A stretch of DNA of 43,884 nt from Desulforhabdus sp. TSK (GTDB lineage: Bacteria > Desulfobacterota > Syntrophobacteria > Syntrophobacterales > Syntrophobacteraceae). Position 1 is the first letter of the stretch. The number at the start of each line of letters is the position of its first letter. Location: positions 1 through 43,884 of the forward strand of contig NZ_BQXM01000040.1 in NCBI RefSeq assembly GCF_022836495.1. The letters run 5' to 3'. A program made the position numbers and the translations under genes. The notes under the pieces are model-generated. The model worked only from the letters and a program-made list of their open reading frames with translations, was not told the DNA's origin and ran no database searches. This document shows, piece by piece, positions 1 to 6,008 of the stretch.

Positions 1-2
1 TC

Positions 3-95
3 TCAGCCTATCTCTCCTTTAGTTTACTACAGGAGGCCATTGATCACATATTGAAGAACTTTGGAACGAAATACACAATCAACTTCTCCACCTAG
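3..95 (+). CDS. C-terminal end of an unidentified protein, possibly a transposase (partial)
   Basis: An open frame enters from the left edge and stops at the TAG at 93-95, giving about 30 residues that end in FGTKYTINFST. The codons look like real coding sequence, but too little is left to name a family. The frame ends 28 bp before a sequence (97-123) that resembles a terminal inverted repeat and is followed by TA. The last residues of a transposase of a TA-targeting element are therefore a reasonable guess. The rest of the gene lies outside the window. Confidence 0.4.
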   Translation, partial: SAYLSFSLLQEAIDHILKNFGTKYTINFST

Positions 96-123
96 AATGT
101 TGTGAAACTTTTGCTTGGGTACT
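96..123. repeat. Putative terminal inverted repeat of a TA-flanked mobile element
   Basis: The 28 bases ending in GGGTACT at 117-123 match the reversed left end of the MITE at 5594-5753 at about 21 of 28 positions by eye. In both places the terminal GTACT is followed directly by TA, here at 124-125. This fits the right end of an element whose body lies mostly left of the window and that belongs to the same family as the MITE. Confidence 0.5.
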
Positions 124-155
124 TAAATACTTTACAGTGAGGCGAAGGGGATTTC

Positions 156-461
156 ATGTGGGATGAAACGCAATTCATAACCATACAAGAAGCGAGTGAG
201 CGTCTTTCATGCACAACGCGAACGGTGTTCACTCATATCAAAGCCGGCCGCCTGGAGACAAAAAAGGAAGGGAACCGAACATTCATCAGCATGGCATCCC
301 TGCAGGCGTTCATTGATCGTGAAACCTTTTCATATGAGTCGTTACCAGACACTGCGGATAGTGGCCTCTGCCCTCAAACTCAAAGCCGCTTTGCGGGTCG
401 AGCTCCTTTCGGATCTCAGGGGTTGCGGGCAGATCGTATTTGGATCCATCAAAGGCAATGA
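156..461 (+). pseudogene. Excisionase/MerR-type helix-turn-helix DNA-binding protein, 3' truncated
   Basis: The first 60 or so residues form a typical HTH_17 (excisionase-like) DNA-binding domain: ITIQEASERLSCTTRTV gives the helix-turn-helix, IKAGRLETKKEGNRTFIS the small wing, and SLQAFIDRE the last helix. A ribosome-binding site (GAAGGGGA) lies just before the ATG. From about position 335 the frame reads antisense to an IS4-type transposase remnant, so the last 40 residues are not native. The original protein probably continued beyond this point and was cut by the insertion and a deletion. The DNA target is unknown. Confidence 0.65.
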
Positions 462-859
462 CCCTCATTCCATGCCAACGATGGGAGGGATCACGAGGGA
501 AGAGGCTGTAGGCCAAATCAACGGCTTGCGGCAAGAGATCTCGAAAGATCGTCCAGGGAACCTTCCTTCTGGCCTTGGTGAGGGCGCTTCGGTGCACGGG
601 CTCGGCATCGGGCCACAATCCATTGCGAAGGGAATCATGGAAAAAATCGCCCGACTTGATGTCAACCCCCTTGCTTTTTCCGCTCGCAGTCAGGGAGAGA
701 ATGAAGGCAATGAGCTTGGGGAAAGGAAGCTTGCGATCGCGGGTAAAATCCTGTGGCAGCCGCTTGTCATGGTCGGCAATGTTTTTCGGGATAATGTTCA
801 GAAAAGATGGGATGACATTGGCGAGTTGGCATGAACTTTCAAGGCAGGATCTGTGCCAT
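310..859 (-). pseudogene. IS4-family transposase, N-terminal remnant
   Basis: Read on the minus strand, the sequence gives the start of an IS4-type DDE transposase: MAQILP at 859, then after a one-base frameshift ESSCQLANVIPSFLNIIPKN, RKLPFPKLIAFILSLTASGK, and the first catalytic aspartate in IAFDGSKYDLPAT. Homology stops near position 336 (QCLVTT), so about two thirds of the transposase, with the other catalytic acids, is missing. The frameshift lies right after MAQILP: dropping one T at CCTTGAAAG restores PESSCQL. It is a dead fragment. Its end abuts a truncated helix-turn-helix gene, and its upstream side abuts a truncated metallo-beta-lactamase-fold gene. Confidence 0.8.
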
Positions 860-945
860 CTTGATCAACTCCTCTGTAATTTTATTGGTTTACGATGCAC
901 CCGTTTGCAAACTTTGAGCGGTTCACAAGAGGGAGGCTTTCGCAT

Positions 946-1003
946 ACTCCCGCAAATGTCAAACTGTGGGAGTCCCCCGGCAAAGCCGGGGGTTTACCCA
1001 AGG
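946..1003. repeat. Paired inverted repeats at the upstream edge of the IS4 remnant
   Basis: ACTCCCGCA at 946-954 faces TGTGGGAGT at 965-973 (one mismatch). Directly after it, CCCCCGGC (974-981), AAA and GCCGGGGG (985-992) form a perfect 8-bp stem with a 3-base loop. The structures sit between the transposase start and the point near 1004 where metallo-beta-lactamase homology begins, so they probably belong to the terminal region of the insertion sequence. Positions 860-945 show no other feature. Confidence 0.5.
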
Positions 1004-1764
1004 GCAATTATCACAGCGACCACTGCGGACTGGCTGCAACAATCCGGGAAAGATCGGGGGCTGCAATCTACATGGCCAGCCAGGACTTCGAGCTGCTGGA
1101 CGCATTTCGGTAACACCCCTAACTGATGACAGGCCCCGAGGAGTTCTATGTCGAGCACGGCATGCCCCGAAAGATCGTGCGCAGACTGGAAGCCGCAACG
1201 GCTTCGCTCATGGATTTGATCATCCCTTTTCGTCCCTATTATTTCTATCGCCACGGGGAAGAAATCGTAAAGGAGCCATACTCTTTCCTGCCCATTCACA
1301 CTCCGGGGCACACGGTCGGCCACACCTGCATCTTCGAGCGGAGATCGGGGCTTCTTTTCAGTGGCGACCATGTACTGGAGACCATAGCTTCCAACATCCC
1401 CGCCCATCCCGCCAACCCCCTTCCCGATCCACTGCACTCCTACCTCGCCTCACTCGAAGAGCTGCGTTCCCTGAAGGTCTCGAACACCCTGCCGGCTCAC
1501 GGCAACGCCATCGAGGATCTGCCCCGGAGAATCCAGGAGATCCTGGCCCACCACGAAGAGAGAAAGCAACGGGTGTTGGATGCGCTGGCAAGCGGCCCGG
1601 CCAACGCCTACGCCGTCTCTTCCATTATCTTCGGAAGCGATTTGGATCTCATGGACGAATGGCTCGCTTTCCTGGAAACTCTCGCGCACCTGGTGAATTT
1701 CGAGCATGCCCGGCGTGTCGCGAGAGTCTCCGAAGAATCGAGAACGTTTTTCCTGCTATCCTGA
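1004..1764 (+). pseudogene. Metallo-beta-lactamase-fold hydrolase, 5' truncated with internal stops
   Basis: The frame begins inside the metal-binding motif (YHSDHCGLAAT, the remains of HxHxDHxGLA) and runs through IYMASQDFELLDAFR. It then meets two in-frame TAA codons at 1111-1113 and 1120-1122, and continues in the same frame as MTGPEEFYVEHGMP. Further on are the later metal ligands IHTPGHTVGHT and LLFSGDHVL, and the C-terminal PAHGNAIEDLPRRI histidine, as in glyoxalase II-like family members. About 60-70 N-terminal residues, including the first histidine, were lost at the IS4 junction. From 1126 a 212-residue product could be made, but without the first metal site it should not be an active hydrolase. 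The stops could be errors, but the missing 5' end cannot. Confidence 0.75.
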
Positions 1765-1865
1765 CGGACGGTCCGCTAGGAAGCCCCAAGCAGGACGCAA
1801 AGCACGTAAAGACCGGCCCCGAGGGCGGCTATTAGGATCATTACGTCCCTTGACCGCTGTCCGCC

Positions 1866-3290
1866 TCATCTGCTTGTTTTGCGGCGAATTCCAATGTCGG
1901 CAAGGCTTATGCCGTATCTTTTGAGCCTGAAGTAGAGGGTTGCCCGGTGGATGTTGAGAAGAGCGGCCGCCTTGGTTCTGTTGCCTCCACTCCTCCGAAG
2001 GGCCTCGATGAGCTGCTCTTTCTCGGCATTGAAAACGGCCAGAAGAAGCGGACCGCCGGGAGCCTGTGTTATCGGCACGGTTCTTTCCTTCACATGCACG
2101 AGGCTTTCGGGAAGGTGCTCGGGCTCAATGGCCGATCCCGAACAGAGTGAGAGAGCCCGCTCCATGACGTTTTCGAGCTCACGGATATTTCCCGGCCACT
2201 CATGGACCATGAGCAAACGCATCGTTTCCGGTGCAATATGCTCGACACCGGACGATAATCTTTGCCGCAGCTTCATAAGGAAATGCCCGGCAAGGACCGG
2301 GATATCTTCCTTCACTTCCCTCAAGGGGGGAAGGGTGACCGTTATCACGTTCAGGCGATAAAAGAGGTCCTTCCTGAAGTAGCCCTCTCGTATACGCTCC
2401 TCGAGATCCCGATTGGTCGCGGCGATGAGCCTGAAATCGATCGTTTTGGGCCTTTGGGCTCCCAGGGGCTCGATTTCCTTTTCCTGCAGGACCCTGAGGA
2501 GCTTGGCCTGCAACCCCAGGGGCAGGTCTCCTATCTCGTCAAGAAAAATGGTCCCCTTGTGGGCAAGCTCGAATTTGCCCTGCTTTCCCGATTTGAGCGC
2601 TCCCGTGAATGCGCCGGCGCCATAGCCGAACAGCTCGGATTCGAAGAGCTCTGCCGGTATCGAGGCGCAATTGACCCGGATGAAGGGGCGATCCCGCCTG
2701 GAGCTCGCCTGGTGGATGGCGTGGGCGAAAATCTCCTTTCCCGTGCCGCTTTCGCCTGCGAGCAGAATGGGAATATCGGAGGGGGCGAGCCTCATGGCGA
2801 TCTCTTTTGCCCGGTTGAGCTTTACGCTCTCCCCGATGAGGTCCTCAAACGAGTACCTCGCCTGGTAGATCTCCCGAATCTCGACCTCGTACCTTCGAAC
2901 CGTGCTCTCGAGCTCCCGCATCTTGTGCTTGAGGGCTATGAAGACCTTGAGGTCGTGGAAGATCATCTTGCCGACCGCTCCGATTATCTTGTTGCCCTCT
3001 CTTATGGGATAGCGGTTCACGATCACCTTGCACCCCTTCATGTCGAAGGTGTCCCCAAATTCCGGTTTTCCGCTGTGAACCACTTCCGGCAGGCCGCTCT
3101 TTGGAACCACATCCCGAATGTGGCGTCCGACTGCCTCCTCGGCCGTAATGCCGTAGAAGGGCTCGTCCGCCTTGCTGAAGTGGCGGATGATTCCCTGATC
3201 GTCGATGATCACCGTGCCCTCGTAGGGGTTATCGAGAACCGCCTGCAGCAACCGCGGCGGAACACGAAGGAAATTGTAGCTTTCATCCAT
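1866..3290 (-). CDS. Sigma-54-dependent transcriptional activator with PAS sensor domain
   Basis: This 474-residue enhancer-binding protein activates RNA polymerase carrying sigma-54. An N-terminal PAS domain (about residues 15-115) presumably senses the signal, followed by a short coiled coil (120-145). The AAA+ domain has Walker A GESGTGKE (179-186), the sigma-54 contact loop GAFTGA (226-231) and Walker B GTIFLDEIGD (246-255). A Fis-type helix-turn-helix ends the protein (NRTKAAALLNIHRATLYFRL). There is no receiver domain, so it is not a classical response regulator. The ATG at 3290 is preferred over an upstream TTG because GAAGGAG lies six bases ahead of it. It is divergent from the GNAT-like gene, which has a -24/-12 promoter, so that gene and perhaps the permease after it are the likely targets. 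Confidence 0.92.
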   Translation of the reverse strand: MDESYNFLRVPPRLLQAVLDNPYEGTVIIDDQGIIRHFSKADEPFYGITAEEAVGRHIRDVVPKSGLPEVVHSGKPEFGDTFDMKGCKVIVNRYPIREGNKIIGAVGKMIFHDLKVFIALKHKMRELESTVRRYEVEIREIYQARYSFEDLIGESVKLNRAKEIAMRLAPSDIPILLAGESGTGKEIFAHAIHQASSRRDRPFIRVNCASIPAELFESELFGYGAGAFTGALKSGKQGKFELAHKGTIFLDEIGDLPLGLQAKLLRVLQEKEIEPLGAQRPKTIDFRLIAATNRDLEERIREGYFRKDLFYRLNVITVTLPPLREVKEDIPVLAGHFLMKLRQRLSSGVEHIAPETMRLLMVHEWPGNIRELENVMERALSLCSGSAIEPEHLPESLVHVKERTVPITQAPGGPLLLAVFNAEKEQLIEALRRSGGNRTKAAALLNIHRATLYFRLKRYGISLADIGIRRKTSR

Positions 3291-3340
3291 GATGCGCTCC
3301 TTCAACTTCCAAAGTCTGTAGAATACGATACGCCGTTCCT

Positions 3341-3382
3341 ATTAGACATTCATTCGACATCTTCTGTCAATTGATTAGACAT
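3341..3382. promoter_or_regulatory. Candidate upstream activator sites for the divergent sigma-54 activator
   Basis: Three copies of ATT(A/C)GACAT lie at 3341-3349, 3352-3360 and 3374-3382. The last forms part of a dyad TGTCAATTGATTAGACA at 3365-3381. They lie 60-105 bp upstream of the -24 element at 3444, the usual distance for enhancer-binding protein sites, and just ahead of the activator gene itself. Binding is inferred, not shown. Confidence 0.5.
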
Positions 3383-3443
3383 CCAGGATCGATTGAAGGA
3401 CGGGAACGGCTCCACAGGCCAATGTATCCCATCATGATCCTTC

Positions 3444-3457
3444 GGCACGCCTCTTGC
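3444..3457 (+). promoter_or_regulatory. Sigma-54 (-24/-12) promoter
   Basis: CGGCACGCCTCTTGCC carries the invariant GG (3444-3445) and GC (3456-3457) with exactly ten bases between, close to the consensus TGGCACG-N4-TTGC. It should start transcription near 3469, about 78 bp before the GNAT-like gene. Confidence 0.8.
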
Positions 3458-3546
3458 CTAACCTGTTCATAGCTTAGCTTGCGGGTCAGCATCGCCGGCG
3501 GCCGTGTTGCCGGCAATGGTCAACAATTCATGGGAGGAGTAGAGCC

Positions 3547-4353
3547 ATGAATATGAACATGAGTCGATCGCAGCCCTACGAAAAGATGGGAAGTACGTGC
3601 CGAACGAGGGCGCCCGTTGAGAAGCGAATCAGGTGGACCGTTCCCAAAGCAGGTCCCTTCGGGGATGACCTGTACAGGGTGGGAGTCCTGCGAAAGAGCC
3701 TGGTGGAATCGGCGGCCGAGCTGTGGCGCACCTCCTATCCGGAAGTGTGCGGCTCACCCCATGAATTCCTTCTGGACCCCGATCGGTACGAACCCCTCAT
3801 TGCCATGCGGGAAACCTGGGAAGAGGATTCGCAGAACAAGGTCTACTGCATGTCCGTTGTGGAAGAAGCCGCCATGGGAAAAGTCGTCGGGGCGACCCTT
3901 CTCACCAAGTTCGAGGCAAACCTCCAGGTAGAGTTCTCCCTTGCCGCGACTCACCCCGACTACCGAAGACGCGATCTCAGCGACGAGCTTCGGCGCTTCA
4001 CTCGAATCATCGCCCTCGACTCCGGTGCGGAGTACTTCACGACATTTTGCGAGACCTGGCACGACATCACCCAGAACTGGTGCATTAAGGGAGGATGGAA
4101 GATTGCGGGGATCTTTCCCGGGAACTTCATCCGATGGAACGGTGAGGGTGAGGAGTACCGGGAGTGCACGGTGCATTTCTACAAGTTCGTGGGAAAGGGA
4201 GCGGAGTATGTCACCAGGCCGGAGGAATGGCGCCTGGCGCCTGAGGTGAGAGAGGTTTGGGAGGCGCTGGAACAGGTAAACCAAAAGATCGAGGATGTAT
4301 TCCAGGCCAGGGTGCAGAAGGAGATGATGTGGTCCTATGCTTTGAGTCCGTAA
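3547..4353 (+). CDS. GNAT-like N-acetyltransferase-fold protein
   Basis: This 268-residue protein has the layout of a GNAT acyltransferase. A strand pair (KVVGATLLTKFE, LQVEFSLAATHPDYR) leads into the position where GNAT enzymes bind acyl-CoA pyrophosphate. The usual R/QxxGxG/A loop is replaced here by YRRRDLSDELRR, so the cofactor site looks degenerate and activity is uncertain. The substrate is unknown. A strong Shine-Dalgarno (GGGAGGAG) precedes the ATG by seven bases. The gene is the first after a sigma-54 promoter and an acetate-type permease follows, so a link to short-chain acid or acyl-CoA use is plausible. Confidence 0.65.
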   Translation: MNMNMSRSQPYEKMGSTCRTRAPVEKRIRWTVPKAGPFGDDLYRVGVLRKSLVESAAELWRTSYPEVCGSPHEFLLDPDRYEPLIAMRETWEEDSQNKVYCMSVVEEAAMGKVVGATLLTKFEANLQVEFSLAATHPDYRRRDLSDELRRFTRIIALDSGAEYFTTFCETWHDITQNWCIKGGWKIAGIFPGNFIRWNGEGEEYRECTVHFYKFVGKGAEYVTRPEEWRLAPEVREVWEALEQVNQKIEDVFQARVQKEMMWSYALSP

Positions 4354-4526
4354 CTTCTTCTTTTGCCGCGCGTTGTATTTGGTGATTGCCGTCCGGCACA
4401 CATGGAAGGGAGGTGGGAAATGCCTTGATAGCCCCTGACGGAGAAGGTTGAGGATGGAGTGAATTCTTAGTTTCGATGCGCTAGAACCTGATTGACCAAA
4501 TCATTAATTAAATGAAAGGAACTGTC

Positions 4527-5159
4527 ATGGCGACACAGCAGCACTCTTTCGCAAATCCCGCCCCGGCCGGACTGGGGGCACTGGCGATGGCCTGTTTTAC
4601 CTTTTATGCGATGTTTACTGGGAAAGTCAGTCATGATGCTCTTCCCTTGCTGGCTTGCTGGCTGGTGGGAGGGGCTATCTGCCAGCTCACCTGCGGACTC
4701 ATAGAGCTCAAGGACCATAACATCTCCGGCGGAAACGTTTTTCTTTTCTTCGGCGCCTTCTTCATGGCCACGGCGGCACTGGGCTGTGCCACCAAGTACG
4801 GATTGCTCAAGGCGGGACTCCCCTTCGATACGAAAATCGAGGGATGGGCGTGGTGTGCCAGTGCCGCATGGCTGACCCTTATGACGCCGAGTTATCTGAA
4901 GTCCACCAAGGCCCTCTTTTGGGCGGTTGCCCTGATCGATGTGGCACTCTGGTCCATCGTGATTATAGACTTGCAGCTCGGCAATAAAGCGATTTTTGCT
5001 CCCATTGTTGCATGGACCCTCCTTATTGCCGGATGTATCGGTCTCTATCTTGCCGCCGCCATCACTATCAATACCGTCTTCGAACGATCTATCTTCCCCG
5101 TGCCTGCCCCTCATGTATTGCCGACGGCCTCCGTCAAGCTCCAGACTGCAGCCGAATAA
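4527..5159 (+). CDS. Acetate/succinate permease, Gpr1/Fun34/YaaH (SatP) family
   Basis: A 210-residue inner-membrane protein with six predicted membrane segments. The family signature near the N-terminus reads FANPAPAGLGALAMACF (family motif NPAPLGL). Members move acetate, succinate or related monocarboxylates, usually with protons. The ATG at 4527 is chosen over one at 4512 because AAAGGA lies about seven bases before it. The gap of 173 bp after the GNAT-like gene has no clear terminator, so the two may be cotranscribed from the sigma-54 promoter. An ADP-forming acyl-CoA synthetase 0.9 kb downstream could activate the imported acid. The exact substrate is not visible from sequence. Confidence 0.85.
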   Translation: MATQQHSFANPAPAGLGALAMACFTFYAMFTGKVSHDALPLLACWLVGGAICQLTCGLIELKDHNISGGNVFLFFGAFFMATAALGCATKYGLLKAGLPFDTKIEGWAWCASAAWLTLMTPSYLKSTKALFWAVALIDVALWSIVIIDLQLGNKAIFAPIVAWTLLIAGCIGLYLAAAITINTVFERSIFPVPAPHVLPTASVKLQTAAE

Positions 5160-5593
5160 CGTTGCCGCGTGGATTGGAGCAGCCCATGTACAAATGATTT
5201 CAGGCGAATGCAAACCTCTTTCGAGAGATTCAGCACTCGCTTCAACGGGGTGTTTGCGCGGCAGGAATCGGCCCGTCAGATGGCACAGTACCTTCGCGCC
5301 CTTCTACTTACCCGGCGCAGGACCGGTCCCAGACTTGCCGAGACTCTGTCGGAGATGCCGCGTCGGACAAGATGCAGAGGCTTCTCTACCTGGTGAACTG
5401 GGATGCCGATGCTGCCAGGGACATCTTGCAGGATCTGGCTGTGGAGAGGCTGGTGGATGGCAGGGGGGGCGCGGTTCTGAAACAGGCGTGCTTTGCCAAG
5501 AAGGGGTCCGGCTCTGTCGGCGTCGCGACCCAGTGGAACCCATGGAAAGAAAAAATGGAAAACTGTCAGATCGCGGCTTTACTGGTCCATGTA

Positions 5594-5753
5594 AGTACCC
5601 ATACACAAGTTATCGAACATTTTAGTTAGCCTCGTACCTTTGCGTCATTCCGGCATGTTTCCAGCCGGAATCCAGTCTTTGCGCCGGCATGGATTCCGGC
5701 TCAAAGACTGCCGGAATGACGTGAAAGAGTTCGAAAACATGTGTTCAGGTACT
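5594..5753. mobile_element. 160-bp MITE with TA target duplication inside the IS701 pseudogene
   Basis: The element starts AGTACCC and ends AGGTACT, and is flanked by TA on both sides (5592-5593 and 5754-5755). Its ends form imperfect terminal inverted repeats: 23 of the outer 30 positions match by eye. It codes for nothing. Its middle holds a strong nested palindrome. TA duplication is typical of Tc1/mariner/IS630-type transposition. Removing the element plus one TA (162 bp) rejoins the transposase reading frame with sensible family sequence, which fixes both ends to the base. A related end lies at 96-123. Confidence 0.75.
5643..5721. repeat. Nested palindrome inside the MITE
   Basis: CGTCATTCCGGCA (5643-5655) pairs perfectly with TGCCGGAATGACG (5709-5721). 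Inside it, CAGTCTTTG and CAAAGACTG pair, as do CCGGAATCC and GGATTCCGG. It resembles the GTCATTCCGGC-type dispersed repeats common in many proteobacterial genomes and would fold into a long hairpin in RNA or single-stranded DNA. Confidence 0.75.
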
Positions 5754-5954
5754 TAAGTCCGCGAACAGAGGTGATTCTCGATCGCGGCCTGTTTTTGCCG
5801 GAGGAATGGATCCAGGACGTCGGGCGACGCCGGAAAGCAAAAGTACCGGCATCGGAGGCGCGAAACTCATGGATCTAAAGGAGCAAGGCGTCATCTGAAA
5901 CCGGCTCGAGAGAAACGAACAAGTCCGGGGCACCGCGAACAGCCCCGCAATTCC

Positions 5955-5982
5955 CTCACCGCAAAGCCATCTTTGCGGTGAG
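5955..5982. terminator. Perfect 12-bp hairpin before the acyl-CoA synthetase gene
   Basis: CTCACCGCAAAG (5955-5966), loop CCAT and CTTTGCGGTGAG (5971-5982) form a perfect stem, followed by TCGTTTTA. It lies 27 bp before the start codon of the synthetase. It could be a terminator for weak upstream transcription, a leader hairpin or an operator; the sequence does not decide. The rest of 5879-6008 shows nothing else. Confidence 0.4.
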
Positions 5983-6008
5983 TCGTTTTACATGATGAAG
6001 GGACGGGC

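Larger units (their letters stand above)
5208..5878 (+). pseudogene. IS701-family transposase remnant, interrupted by a MITE
   Basis: The start MQTSFERFSTRFNGVF and the text KMQRLLYLVNWDADAARD, FAKKGSGSVGVATQ, KMENCQIAALLVHV and LDRGLFLPEEW match the first half of IS701-type transposases in order. There is a frameshift near 5340 (LAET joins VGDAASDKMQ in another frame). After LLVHV a 160-bp MITE interrupts the gene. If the MITE and one TA are removed, the text runs on as HVSPRTEVILDRGLF in frame. A TAA at 5876-5878 closes the frame, and the rest of the transposase (more than half) is gone. The element is inactive. Confidence 0.75.

Noticed and set aside
2262-3374. Long plus-strand frame of 370 codons
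   Set aside because: It is antisense to the sigma-54 activator, whose full domain set and codon pattern are clear on the minus strand.
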